In this document: piece by piece, positions 51,851 through 61,565 of the stretch
Position numbering within the stretch: position 1 is the first letter of the stretch
Layout of the letters: the number at the start of each line of letters is the position of its first letter
Translations under genes and position numbers: made by a program
Source of the DNA: Daejeonella sp.
GTDB taxonomy: Bacteria; Bacteroidota; Bacteroidia; Sphingobacteriales; Sphingobacteriaceae
Assembly (NCBI RefSeq): GCF_017495225.1
Contig: NZ_JAFEIG010000020.1
Location: 124,001-188,000, forward strand
Reading direction: 5' to 3'
Length of the DNA: 64,000 nt
Notes under the pieces: model-generated
Told to the model about the DNA's origin: nothing
What the model saw: the letters and a program-made list of their open reading frames with translations, nothing else
Database searches by the model: none

Positions 51851-52252
51851 TTAATTCACTTTATTCCAATATTCTTCTACAATCATTCCATTTGGCAAAA
51901 CACCATTAATAGTAAGTTTACCTTCCACAATTTTAAATTTATAGAGGATTGTTAAGTCAGTATTTTGCGATGGTCTACTACTAAATTTACTAGTAATAAG
52001 CAATGTATCACCTTTAACTTCGTAAATCCCTGAATTGTATAATTCAGGTTCTCTGGATCCTTCAATTTTAAGCGCCTCGTAGCTTTTGGCACTATATGTT
52101 CTTTGCATTTTAAAATCAGAGGATGCTTTTTGTTCTCTACCATTATACAAGCCTCCATTATATTGCCAAGTTCCTTCTAACTGATTTTTAGAGCATGATG
52201 ATAAAACAAATAGAATAATTATGATGAGATTTAACTTAAATAATTGCTTCAT
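51851..52252 (-). CDS. Putative lipoprotein (lipocalin-like small protein)
   Basis: Lipobox LSSCSKN; LEGTWQYNGG... lipocalin-like start; 133 aa. Confidence 0.65.
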   Translation of the reverse strand: MKQLFKLNLIIIILFVLSSCSKNQLEGTWQYNGGLYNGREQKASSDFKMQRTYSAKSYEALKIEGSREPELYNSGIYEVKGDTLLITSKFSSRPSQNTDLTILYKFKIVEGKLTINGVLPNGMIVEEYWNKVN

Positions 52253-52259
52253 GATTTTG

Positions 52260-53171
52260 TTAATGAGTCCATTTTATACCTTTTTTCAATAGATTAAGTG
52301 TTTTTTCTTCATCAGAACCCGATTTTGCTTTAAAATCATAAACCCAGTTTGCTTGAGGCGGAAGACTCATCAAGATTGATTCAATTCTCCCATTGGTTTC
52401 CAATCCGAATTTAGTTCCTGCATCATATACTAGGTTAAATTCAACATAGCGACTTCTACGTTGGTATTGCCAATTTTTATGTTCTTCCGTAAAAGATTTA
52501 TTTTTATTTCTTGCGATTAACTCAGAATAAACAGGCACAAAAGTTCTGCCCACAGCCTTTGAAAACTCGAAAATATCCTTCCATTCAAGTCCCGTAGATT
52601 GAGGGTTTAAACGGTCATAGAATATACCTCCAATACCCCTTGTTTCATCACGATGTTTAATAAAAAAATAATCGTCGGCCCATTTTTTAAATTTCGAATA
52701 GAAATCAGAATGGAACTTATCACAGGTAGCTTGCAGCGATTCATGGAAAAAACGCGCATCATCTTCTATCACATAATGTGGGGTAAGATCGATACCGCCG
52801 CCAAACCAAGACATCTCTTTTCCTGCTTCACCAGCCATTTCAAAATAGCGAATATTCATGTGAATTATTGGAACCCAAGGGTTTTTGGGATGAATTACAA
52901 TTGAAACACCAGTGGCAAAAAAATCATCTTCACTAACACCAAATGCTTTTTTTATGGCTTCAGGTAGTTTTCCATGAACAGCAGAAAAATTAACTCCCCC
53001 TTTTTCAAGCACATTGCCATTTTGAATAATGCGTGTTCTTCCTCCACCCCCACCATCTCTTTCCCAAAGTTCTTCAACAAATTTGGCTCCACCATCGGCA
53101 GTTTCTAAACCGGCACATATTTCATCCTGAATTAGCTGATATTGTTCAGCTATCTGTTCCTTGGTAATCAT
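52260..53171 (-). CDS. hemF: Oxygen-dependent coproporphyrinogen III oxidase
   Basis: RDGGGGGRTRIIQNGNVLEKGGVNFSAV; WFGGGIDLTPHYV; RGIGGIFYD; RRSRYVEFNLVYDAGTKFGLETNGR. Confidence 0.96.
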   Translation of the reverse strand: MITKEQIAEQYQLIQDEICAGLETADGGAKFVEELWERDGGGGGRTRIIQNGNVLEKGGVNFSAVHGKLPEAIKKAFGVSEDDFFATGVSIVIHPKNPWVPIIHMNIRYFEMAGEAGKEMSWFGGGIDLTPHYVIEDDARFFHESLQATCDKFHSDFYSKFKKWADDYFFIKHRDETRGIGGIFYDRLNPQSTGLEWKDIFEFSKAVGRTFVPVYSELIARNKNKSFTEEHKNWQYQRRSRYVEFNLVYDAGTKFGLETNGRIESILMSLPPQANWVYDFKAKSGSDEEKTLNLLKKGIKWTH

Positions 53172-53235
53172 AGCTCAAAAGTGAGGTTTTTAAACAATAT
53201 GAAAAAAGAAAATCGTAGAAATCACATTTAAATGA

Positions 53236-54465
53236 TTAACTAATCTCAAGATAGTCTAAATCCTTACCAAAAGTTTCTTTCAATTGAGATAAAGCAATAA
53301 GAGCAATAATCAAGGATACAAATCCTACTAACAAAGCACTATTGATAATGCCCATACTTCCTTTCAAAGTGGTAAATGATAGGGTAGCAAGAACAAGAGA
53401 TCCACGTACAAAATTGGGTACCGTAGTTGTAACAGTGGCCCTTAAATTAGTCCCGAATTGCTCTGAAGCAATAGTAACAAAGGTTGCCCAATAACCAGAA
53501 GCAAAGCCTAAAAATAATGTTAGCCAAATAAATTGCTGCGAATTCATTCCTTCAGCATTCAGAAAAACAACAATACTCACTCCTGTTAGGAGCAAGAAAA
53601 TTAGCATTACTTTTTTTCTGGAACGCCACATCTGACTTAAAAAACCTGCCACAACATCCCCTAGAGCGATGCCGATATAACAATACATGATGCCCGTCCC
53701 AGCCGAAAGCGGATCAACAGCATTTAACTCTTTTCCAAATTCAGGTGAAAAAGTAACCAAAACACCAACAACAAACCAGAGCGGAATACCAATTAAGATG
53801 CAGCTTAAATATTTTTTAAATCTTTTGGCATCGGTAAAGAGCATAAATATGTTACCGCGACTTGCACCATCATTTTGCAGATTTTTAAACATTCCTGATT
53901 CTACAAGACTAACGCGCATAGCCAATAACATAAGTCCCATTACCCCACCAATAATATAGGAAGTCTCCCATGCAAAATGATCACCAATAATTGCAGCAGC
54001 CACCGCCCCCATCAATCCTACTCCAGCAACAATCATAGTACCATAACCTCGATTTTCTTTACTCATGGTTTCTGTAACCAAGGTTATTCCTGCTCCAAGC
54101 TCACCCGCTAGACCTATACCAGCAATAAAACGGATTACTGCGTAAGCTGGTACAGAGGTAACAAATCCATTAGCCAAATTAGCAACTGAATAAAGTAAAA
54201 TAGAACCAAAAAGAACACTTATTCTACCTTTTTTATCGCCCAAAACACCCCAGAGAATGCCTCCAATAAGCATTCCCATCATTTGGCTATTTATTAACAT
54301 AGCACCAACATCTAGTAAATCACTATCGGGAACACCCAAGCCTTTTAAACTTTTAATACGAATTACAGAAAAAAGAATGAGGTCATAGATATCAACAAAA
54401 TAGCCTAAAGCAGCCACCATGACTATCATTCTTACATTTTTTTTATTAGCAGCAATCTGATCCAT
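53236..54465 (-). CDS. MFS transporter
   Basis: 12-TM pattern, GVLGDKKGRISVLFGSILLYSVANL MFS loop 2-3 motif; start probably ATG 54465. Confidence 0.9.
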   Translation of the reverse strand: MDQIAANKKNVRMIVMVAALGYFVDIYDLILFSVIRIKSLKGLGVPDSDLLDVGAMLINSQMMGMLIGGILWGVLGDKKGRISVLFGSILLYSVANLANGFVTSVPAYAVIRFIAGIGLAGELGAGITLVTETMSKENRGYGTMIVAGVGLMGAVAAAIIGDHFAWETSYIIGGVMGLMLLAMRVSLVESGMFKNLQNDGASRGNIFMLFTDAKRFKKYLSCILIGIPLWFVVGVLVTFSPEFGKELNAVDPLSAGTGIMYCYIGIALGDVVAGFLSQMWRSRKKVMLIFLLLTGVSIVVFLNAEGMNSQQFIWLTLFLGFASGYWATFVTIASEQFGTNLRATVTTTVPNFVRGSLVLATLSFTTLKGSMGIINSALLVGFVSLIIALIALSQLKETFGKDLDYLEIS

Positions 54466-54590
54466 TTTTAAAATTTGAATCGACAATCTACAAACAAAAT
54501 TGAAAAAGAAGAAAAAAGCTTTAATTCAGCTATTGAGGCTTATTCAATGATAATTTTATTTATCAAGGCAATTTTAAGATATTTACAGAA

Positions 54591-55076
54591 ATGAAAGTAT
54601 CAGAGAATATGCTCAAGTGGGGAATGAGATTTTACCCTCCCCTATTATTTCAAAGAATTTGGGTAAAAAAATTTGACAAAGGTTTCTCAGGTGTACGGGT
54701 TAAAATTTTAAAAAGCTTTTTAAACCTAAATTATAATAAGTCTATTTTCGGTGGAACCATTTTTAGTGCTTCAGATCCATTTTATGCTTTATTATTTGAT
54801 CAAATACTTCAAAGAAACGGACTAAAGTGCCGCGTATGGCTTAAAAGTGCAAGTATAAACTACCTAAAACCGGGAAGAACAGATTTAGAATTCACCATTA
54901 AACTAAGTGATGAAGAAATTTCTGAGGCTATAAATACCTTAAAAACAGTGGGCAAATTTGTTAAAGCCTTCCCTATCAATATGTACAATTCAAAGGGTGA
55001 ACTTTGTGTAACTGTGATCAATGAAGTTTATGTTCGAAACCTTTTTATAGGCGAAGAACAAAGCATTGCCTATTAA
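54591..55076 (+). CDS. DUF4442-like (hotdog-fold) protein
   Basis: 161 aa, IFGGTIFSASDPFYALLFDQIL, LKSASINYLKPGRTDLEFTIKLSDEEI. Confidence 0.75.
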   Translation: MKVSENMLKWGMRFYPPLLFQRIWVKKFDKGFSGVRVKILKSFLNLNYNKSIFGGTIFSASDPFYALLFDQILQRNGLKCRVWLKSASINYLKPGRTDLEFTIKLSDEEISEAINTLKTVGKFVKAFPINMYNSKGELCVTVINEVYVRNLFIGEEQSIAY

Positions 55077-55080
55077 TCTG

Positions 55081-55704
55081 ATGAACATCAAAAAACTAAT
55101 TTTAGAGGGCGAAGGGCAAAGCTTGGATTTCAAAAAAAGAATCACTAGCTGTGAAAAAATAGCTAAAACCATGGTTTCCTTTGCTAATAATAAAGGGGGA
55201 CGCTTATTAGTGGGTGTATCTGATGATGGAACGATTAGCGGACTAAAATCTGAGGAAGAAGACAGGTATATGCTAAATCAAGCGGCAAATTTATTCTGTA
55301 AGCCCGCCCTTGAACCAATTTTCGAGGAAATTTATGTAGATGATAAACTTGTTCTTGTTGTTGAAATTAAGGAAAGTACATCAAAACCTCATTATGCCAT
55401 GGGTGAGGATAAAAAATGGTGGGTTTATATTCGTGTGAAAGATAAGAGCATCCTGGCAAGTAAAATTGTTGTAGATGTGTTAAAACGCGGTAATAATGAA
55501 CATGGCGTGTTTTTAGAATACTCTTCCAAGGAAAAAGCATTGCTAGAATATTTGGAAAGTAATGATAGAATCACTAGTCGCGAGTTTAGTCAATTATTAA
55601 ATCTATCACGAAGAACGACCCATAAAATACTCGTGAATTTAGTTTTGTCGGGTGTAATAAAGGTTCACACAAGCGAAAAAGAAGAATATTTCACAGCGGC
55701 CTAA
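55081..55704 (+). CDS. AlbA_2 (Schlafen-type) domain protein with C-terminal helix-turn-helix
   Basis: EGEGQSLDFKKRITSCEKIAKTMVSFANNKGGRLLVGVSDDGTISGL; C-terminal ITSREFSQLLNLSRRTTHKILVNLVLSGVI winged HTH. Confidence 0.85.
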   Translation: MNIKKLILEGEGQSLDFKKRITSCEKIAKTMVSFANNKGGRLLVGVSDDGTISGLKSEEEDRYMLNQAANLFCKPALEPIFEEIYVDDKLVLVVEIKESTSKPHYAMGEDKKWWVYIRVKDKSILASKIVVDVLKRGNNEHGVFLEYSSKEKALLEYLESNDRITSREFSQLLNLSRRTTHKILVNLVLSGVIKVHTSEKEEYFTAA

Positions 55705-55754
55705 TATTTGTCCAATAAAATGACACCTTTGTATCAATTCCAAAAGCAAAATAA

Positions 55755-57122
55755 TTGAAACGCATTTACTTAAAATATAAGTCTCACTATCAAAGCAATT
55801 TGACATTAGCTATACCTGTTGTTATTTCACAATTGGGACATACACTAGTTCATACGGCCGATAGCGTTATTATAGGTCACTTTGCTGGTACTATACCTCT
55901 CGCAGCCGTGTCGCTTGTAAATAGCATTTTCATTGTTATTTTGATGATTGGCATTGGACTTTCCTACGGACTAACGCCATTAATTGCGCAGGAGAGTGGA
56001 AAGAAAAATTACAAAGAGTGTGGGAGACTTCTAGCCAATAGCCTATTAATTAATATCATTTCAGGTATTTTATTGTTTATTTTAATCTATTATGGTTCTT
56101 TATTAGTCATTGATAATTTAGGACAATCGCCAGAAGTAGTAGCGCAAGCGAAACCCTATTTAGGCTTATTAGGCTTTTCTATCGTACCATTGATGGTATT
56201 TATGACTTTTAAGCAGTTTGCAGAGGGATTGGGATTTACTAAACAAGCCATGATGATATCTCTTTGGGGGAATGCTCTAAATGTCTGCTTGGGAATTATT
56301 TTTGTCAAAGGTCTATTCGGATTTGAACCAATGGGTGTTAGTGGTGTTGGATGGAGCACATTAATAGATAGATCAATTATGGCCATCGTCATGGCTGTTT
56401 ATGTTATCAAATCAAAACATTTCCGTATCTATTTAAAGTCATTTGCATTAAGATCAGTCAGCAAGATCCGTTCTTTAAATATTCTTCGTATTGGAACCCC
56501 CGTTGCAATGCAATACACCTTTGAGGTCAGCGCATTTAGTGGTGCAGCCGTTTTAATTGGTACAATTGGAGCGGTGGATCAAGCTGCACATCAAGTTGCT
56601 ATAAATCTAGCCTCCATGACTTATATGATGGCTGGTGGTATTTCTGCTGCAGCAACCATTAAAACTGGAAATAATTTCGGTAAAGAGGATTATTTGAACC
56701 TACGCCTATCCGCCATTTCAAGTTATCATATTGTATTAGTTTTTATGGCAATAGCAGCTTTATTATTTGCTGGCTTAAATCAATATTTACCATTAATCTA
56801 TACTTCAGATAAAGCAGTAATAAACATTGCTGCTCAATTACTTATCATAGCAGGATTGTTTCAATTATTTGACGGAACACAAGTTGTAGGATTGGGAATC
56901 TTGAGAGGCTTGGGAGATGTAAATATCCCCACCTTTATCACATTTGTAGCCTATTGGATTATTGGAATTCCTGTAGGTTATTTCTTAGGAATTTATCTAG
57001 AAATGGGAGCAAATGGAATCTGGTACGGGTTAACACTGGGATTACTAGTTTCGGCAGCATTACTCTTTGCCAGATTCCATTATTTTTCTAAGAAGCTGGT
57101 TCGGCTAGCTCATAAATTATAG
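55755..57122 (+). CDS. MATE family efflux transporter (TTG start)
   Basis: AIPVVISQLGHTLVHTADSVIIGHFAGTIPLAAVSLVNSIF; 12 TM pattern; no in-frame ATG near the N-terminus. Confidence 0.92.
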   Translation: MKRIYLKYKSHYQSNLTLAIPVVISQLGHTLVHTADSVIIGHFAGTIPLAAVSLVNSIFIVILMIGIGLSYGLTPLIAQESGKKNYKECGRLLANSLLINIISGILLFILIYYGSLLVIDNLGQSPEVVAQAKPYLGLLGFSIVPLMVFMTFKQFAEGLGFTKQAMMISLWGNALNVCLGIIFVKGLFGFEPMGVSGVGWSTLIDRSIMAIVMAVYVIKSKHFRIYLKSFALRSVSKIRSLNILRIGTPVAMQYTFEVSAFSGAAVLIGTIGAVDQAAHQVAINLASMTYMMAGGISAAATIKTGNNFGKEDYLNLRLSAISSYHIVLVFMAIAALLFAGLNQYLPLIYTSDKAVINIAAQLLIIAGLFQLFDGTQVVGLGILRGLGDVNIPTFITFVAYWIIGIPVGYFLGIYLEMGANGIWYGLTLGLLVSAALLFARFHYFSKKLVRLAHKL

Positions 57123-57279
57123 CAGAAACAGGTATTTTAATCTCATTGAAGATTTGTGACTGCATTTTCTTTAATCTATCGGTATGATCTTCCAAGCGAT
57201 CGTTGATGTTCATGTATCTGATCAAATCACCTGTACGGGTATCAATAAATCTGTAACGCGTAAAATGTTGCTTTTCCAT
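57088..57279 (-). CDS. Small uncharacterised protein (63 aa)
   Basis: MEKQHFTRYRFIDTRTGDLIRYMNINDRLEDHTDRLKKMQSQIFNEIKIPVSAIIYELAEPAS; protein-like composition, fills the gap between MATE and HDAC genes, 35-nt antisense overlap with MATE. Confidence 0.55.
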   Translation of the reverse strand: MEKQHFTRYRFIDTRTGDLIRYMNINDRLEDHTDRLKKMQSQIFNEIKIPVSAIIYELAEPAS

Positions 57280-57347
57280 AATGTAAATTTACACTAAATT
57301 TATTGAAAATCAGCATTTTAAGCCAAAAATCGACATCGGTGGCAATT

Positions 57348-58247
57348 CTAAAAATAAAGATTATGTGCAATTCGGTACGTATTACAGTGAGCCTCAACAA
57401 TATCCGAAACCTTTGGGGAATAGCCGCCACCCATACTTACTTGAACAGGTAGATTCAATAATTTGCATGTTTTCAACACAATTTCATCTCTTTCTTTACA
57501 GCCATTTAAAGATAAATTGAGTTTTCCAAGCTTATCAGTGGTTAAAACATCCACTCCCGATAGGTAAAAAACAAAATCAGGTTGATGCTTTAATATGATT
57601 TTATCTAAATTCTCTCTCAATATATCGAGGTATTCTTTATCGGATAAACCATCGTCCAAGCCTATATCTAAATCAGACTGCTCCTTTCGAAAAGGGAAAT
57701 TCTTTTCTGCATGCATGGAAAAAGTAAACACTCGCTCTTCATTTCTAAATATTTCGGCAGTGCCATTCCCTTGATGAACATCTAAATCAATGATTAAAAT
57801 CCTTTTTGATAATCCCCTATCTAATAAATAGTTAGCCGCTATTGCCTGATCATTTAATAAACAAAAGCCTTCGGCCCAATTGGAGCCGGCATGATGTGTT
57901 CCACCAGCAATATTAAAGGCAATTCCAATTTTAATAGCTTCTAAACAACCATTAATGGTTCCTTGTGCAATTCTTAATTCACGCTCTAGTAGCGTGGCAG
58001 AGAGAGGAAATCCGGAGCGTCTAATTTCTGCGGGACTCAATTTAAGATCTCTTAAACGCTCCCAATAGGCTTTTTCATGACTTAAAAGTACTACATCTTC
58101 CGAAAGTATTTCTGGAGAAAAAAGATCCTCATTTGTAATTAGTCCCTCATAAATAAGCTGCTCAGGAATCAGCTCATATTTAAGCATAGGAAAACGATGC
58201 CCAAGAGGAAGAGGATGAATGTAAATGGGATCAAAAGCGATGTACAA
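57348..58247 (-). CDS. Histone deacetylase family protein (TTG start)
   Basis: GGTHHAGSNWAEGFCLLNDQAIAA, IIDLDVHQGNGTAEIF, FYLSGVDVL. Confidence 0.93.
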   Translation of the reverse strand: MYIAFDPIYIHPLPLGHRFPMLKYELIPEQLIYEGLITNEDLFSPEILSEDVVLLSHEKAYWERLRDLKLSPAEIRRSGFPLSATLLERELRIAQGTINGCLEAIKIGIAFNIAGGTHHAGSNWAEGFCLLNDQAIAANYLLDRGLSKRILIIDLDVHQGNGTAEIFRNEERVFTFSMHAEKNFPFRKEQSDLDIGLDDGLSDKEYLDILRENLDKIILKHQPDFVFYLSGVDVLTTDKLGKLNLSLNGCKERDEIVLKTCKLLNLPVQVSMGGGYSPKVSDIVEAHCNTYRIAHNLYF

Positions 58248-58264
58248 GTGCTGAAAGTAATAAA

Positions 58265-59059
58265 TTAAAATTCTTTAGCAGGCTTAACAACTTTAGATAG
58301 TCGAATGATCAATGCAATAAATACGACTAAAAATGCGGCAAAAGATGCTTGTATGACTGATTCATATTCGATAGCACTTACTTGTTGGCGCTTAAGAACA
58401 ATGCCATACAAGGCCCATAAAACGACTAAACCAAATGGAATATTTCTTCGAATCAAAACCATAAATAATGTTATTAAAGCTGCTATTGCAATTAAAATAA
58501 TCACCCATAAACTCTCAGAAATACCACCTGTCCAATTTATTGATTTTAAATAGGCACTGATATTAGCAATGGTAGCGATTGATATCCATCCAAAATAGAT
58601 GCTTAATGGGAAGTGTGTGAATAATTGGGATGAAAATTTGGGACTTTTATTAAGGGCATATATTCGGATATGAATTAGTATTAAAGAGACTAATTGAATA
58701 AGCATTAAAATAACAGAAATAAGCAATTCCTCATTCAGCCATGCTAATAGCCAAAAAGCGGTGGCCACATTATTTACTATAAATAAAACTCCTAAACTAT
58801 TGGTGATTAAGTTAGTATAATCATTATTGGCTTTAAAAAAAGCTGCATAGAGGTGGTAAATTGAAAAGGCTATAAGTGCTAAATAAATAATTCCCCAAAT
58901 AGAAAATGTTATCCCTGCCGGCGCAAAAACAGTATCATATTTCGCAGAAGTCTGCGCCATATCCATTTTTGAAAGCTTCCCCATCTGAACCAAGCTTGTA
59001 AAGGTCAAATGAAATGCAAAAGCTAATAGGTTAAATATTGCTAAAGTTTTAGTTTTCAT
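58265..59059 (-). CDS. TspO/MBR-related (tryptophan-rich sensory protein-like) membrane protein
   Basis: APAGITFSIWGIIYLALIAFSIYHLY, multiple TM helices. Confidence 0.72.
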   Translation of the reverse strand: MKTKTLAIFNLLAFAFHLTFTSLVQMGKLSKMDMAQTSAKYDTVFAPAGITFSIWGIIYLALIAFSIYHLYAAFFKANNDYTNLITNSLGVLFIVNNVATAFWLLAWLNEELLISVILMLIQLVSLILIHIRIYALNKSPKFSSQLFTHFPLSIYFGWISIATIANISAYLKSINWTGGISESLWVIILIAIAALITLFMVLIRRNIPFGLVVLWALYGIVLKRQQVSAIEYESVIQASFAAFLVVFIALIIRLSKVVKPAKEF

Positions 59060-59115
59060 AGTATGATATACAAAAAATTAAGGAAAAATCCAAATTACAC
59101 TGCTGATTTTCAGAA

Positions 59116-59589
59116 TTAAAACAAGATTAGATCTAAGATTTGAGATAGGTAAATCGCATCTGTTTCATCAAAACTATTGAGTTCATCGCTATCCACATCT
59201 AAAACACCAATCACAGATCCGTTTCTTATGATGGGAATTACAATTTCTGATTTAGATGCTGAGCTACACGCAATATGTCCAGGGAATGCCTCTACATCGG
59301 GCACAATTAAGGTTTTAGATTGAGCCCAAGATGAACCACACACGCCTTTTGATTTTTGAATACGAGTACATGCTACAGGTCCTTGAAAGGGACCTAAAAC
59401 TAACTCATTGCCTTTAACCATGTAAAAACCAACCCAAAAGAAGTTAAATTGTTCTTTTAAGGCCGCACAAACATTGGCCATATTGGCAATTTGATCAGTT
59501 TCACCCGAAAGCAATGCGGTAATTTGCGGAATTAATGAGCTATACTGTTCATTTTTAGTCCCTTTTGCAATATTTAAATCTTCAGCCAT
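59116..59589 (-). CDS. GAF-domain free methionine-(R)-sulfoxide reductase (fRMsr)
   Basis: WVGFYMVKGNELVLGPFQGPVACTRIQKSKGVCGSSWAQSKTLIVPDVEAFPGHIACSSASKSEIVIPI with the three conserved Cys positions. Confidence 0.9.
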   Translation of the reverse strand: MAEDLNIAKGTKNEQYSSLIPQITALLSGETDQIANMANVCAALKEQFNFFWVGFYMVKGNELVLGPFQGPVACTRIQKSKGVCGSSWAQSKTLIVPDVEAFPGHIACSSASKSEIVIPIIRNGSVIGVLDVDSDELNSFDETDAIYLSQILDLILF

Positions 59590-59609
59590 AATGCAAAATT
59601 AGCATTGAA

Positions 59610-59620
59610 ATGATAATCAT
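59610..59620. promoter_or_regulatory. Fur-box-like core operator upstream of fRMsr
   Basis: ATGATAATCAT, identical to the central 11 nt of the classic Fur box, just upstream of a minus-strand TAATTTTG (59594-59601) -7-like element. Confidence 0.4.
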
Positions 59621-59784
59621 CCTAAATAAAAAATATGCAATTTATTAAAATGCTGTTTTGATGACTTTGAGAATGATTCTTGGAAATTAATTTAAATTTT
59701 AATGGATTTTTATCAAATAAATGACCTAAAGAAAACATTTGGATGAATTACCTTTGAGTCCTGTAAAAGAAAATTTTAAGCATA

Positions 59785-60492
59785 ATGATTGTATCTTTTA
59801 GTGTAGTTCGCTATCGCCGTTTATTTATTCCAATCGCATTTCTTGCTATGGCCATTCACCGTCTCCCCCTATGGTTAAATAGAAAATGTAGCTTTTGGAA
59901 ATTGATGGGATGTGGCAAAAATGGAACATTCGACTTGCAACCCGATTGGCAGCAATGGTCCTTAATGGCAGTTTGGGATTCGGAGGATGATTTTAAAAAA
60001 TTCAAATCTGATTCTTTCATTGCTTGGTGGTGGAAAAGCTTCACATTTGAAGAATGGACTATCTTAAGCGAACCTCTAGCTAGTCATGGTGAATGGGATG
60101 GTTCAGACCCATTTAAGATGGACGAATATGATAAGGATCACAAGGGGCAGGTAGCTGTTTTAACGAGGGCAACTATTAGATTTAGTAAGCTTAAAAGATT
60201 CTGGACTCATGTAGATCCAGTTGCTCAAATTATGACTAAAGCCGATGGATACTTACACTCCGTGGGAATTGGGGAAGCCCCATTTATCAGACAAGCTACC
60301 CTATCTATTTGGGAAAGCATGGAAAAAATGAAAGCTTTTGCATATGGCTCAAAAGAACATGCTGATGTAATTAGAAAAACAAGAAAAGAGGACTGGTACA
60401 GCGAAGAACTATTTGCTCGATTTAAAATAATATCTAGTAGCGGCAAGCTAAATGGTATCGATCCTCTAAACAAAATCAAAGAAAATTTTTAA
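59785..60492 (+). CDS. Spheroidene monooxygenase (CrtA)-like protein
   Basis: FWKLMGCGKNGTFDLQPDWQQWSLMAVWD, EPLASHGEWDG, VAVLTRATIRFSKLKRFWTHV, SVGIGEAPFIRQATLSIWES, RKTRKEDWYSEELFARF. Confidence 0.8.
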   Translation: MIVSFSVVRYRRLFIPIAFLAMAIHRLPLWLNRKCSFWKLMGCGKNGTFDLQPDWQQWSLMAVWDSEDDFKKFKSDSFIAWWWKSFTFEEWTILSEPLASHGEWDGSDPFKMDEYDKDHKGQVAVLTRATIRFSKLKRFWTHVDPVAQIMTKADGYLHSVGIGEAPFIRQATLSIWESMEKMKAFAYGSKEHADVIRKTRKEDWYSEELFARFKIISSSGKLNGIDPLNKIKENF

Positions 60493-60502
60493 TAAATAGC
60501 TC

Positions 60503-60754
60503 ATGAGAGTAATCGCAGAACTGCCACATCCTGAATGTAAGATTAGTATTTTTTCAATGAATCAGAAATATATAATCAAACTTGAAAAAGGAGTTTTTGA
60601 ACAAGTTTATAAAATATCTGAGCTAGATGTACCCGATGGAGTAGATGGAGTTTTTAAGATTTTAAATGATGATTTTTTAAAAAAGGCTTCAAGTCGTTTT
60701 AATGATATGAGAGCCGATTTTAATAGCGCATACAAAGAATATGATGATTTATAA
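60503..60754 (+). CDS. Uncharacterised 83-aa protein
   Basis: MRVIAELPHPECKISIFSMNQKYIIKLEKGVFEQVYKISELDVPDGVDGVFKILND...; 10 nt downstream of the CrtA-like gene, same strand. Confidence 0.7.
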   Translation: MRVIAELPHPECKISIFSMNQKYIIKLEKGVFEQVYKISELDVPDGVDGVFKILNDDFLKKASSRFNDMRADFNSAYKEYDDL

Positions 60755-61017
60755 ATCATAAATTACTGATTATCAATCAATTAATATCGTTAACAAAATT
60801 TTATTTGGTTTAAAATCGAGTAATTATTGCATTGTAACTTTAATATTTAAACTTTTAATTTATATAAAATACATAAATAATTGATAATTAATATATTAAA
60901 TACATAAACAGAATTTTATTTGGCTGCCCTTTTTAGCAAAATATATGAGAAGTGTAATCTTTTTTAGATATTTAAAGAGAAACTAAAAGCATTGATAATT
61001 TTTTATATTTTTGAAAC

Positions 61018-61545
61018 ATGAAAGATATCCTAACACCTCGATTTATCGTTTTAAGTCTTTTAGTGATTGCTGCGGCTTCTACCCGTGCTCTACCCTATCT
61101 GATTCCCCACATGTGGAACTTCACTGCTATTGGTGCTCTAGCAATTTTTGCTGGTGCTCAATTCAATAACAGAAGTCTGGCGTTTATTATGCCTCTAGCA
61201 GCAATGGCTGTTTCTGATATTTTTATCGGTAATGGCTTTAGCCCCTTAGTATATGGCGGTTTTATCGCTATGGTAGCATGCGGATTCCTAATGAGAAATA
61301 AGATTAGTGTTAGCAATGTTGTACTTGCTTCTTTTATCAGTGCAAGTGTCTTTTATTTGATTACAAATTTTGCATTCTTTTATCCAGCAACAATGTATCC
61401 TCACAATGTTTCCGGAGTATTAACTTCATATGCAGCAGCATTACCATTTTTTAGAAATATGTTAATTGGTAACCTAGTTTTCTCTGCAGTATTATTTAGC
61501 AGCTTTTATCTTTTAGCTAAAAAATATCCAGCCTTAGCTAAATAG
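61018..61545 (+). CDS. DUF6580-like integral membrane protein (putative transport)
   Basis: 175 aa; RALPYLIPHMWNFTAIGALAIFAGAQF..., five to six hydrophobic helices. Confidence 0.78.
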   Translation: MKDILTPRFIVLSLLVIAAASTRALPYLIPHMWNFTAIGALAIFAGAQFNNRSLAFIMPLAAMAVSDIFIGNGFSPLVYGGFIAMVACGFLMRNKISVSNVVLASFISASVFYLITNFAFFYPATMYPHNVSGVLTSYAAALPFFRNMLIGNLVFSAVLFSSFYLLAKKYPALAK

Positions 61546-61565
61546 ATTAGAACGATATTTTTCAT

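Noticed and set aside
51764-51955. Plus-strand ORF of 63 aa upstream of crtI
   Set aside because: Overlaps the lipoprotein gene antisense; His/Ile/Asn-rich low-complexity translation from A+T-rich DNA.
51952-52158. Second minus-strand frame (68 aa) inside the lipoprotein gene
   Set aside because: Alternative frame within a better ORF that has a signal peptide and lipobox.
60755-61017. Cobalamin riboswitch before the DUF6580-like gene
   Set aside because: Considered because of the nearby BtuB-like receptor, but no B12-box or GC-rich folded core is present; the region is nearly all A/T.
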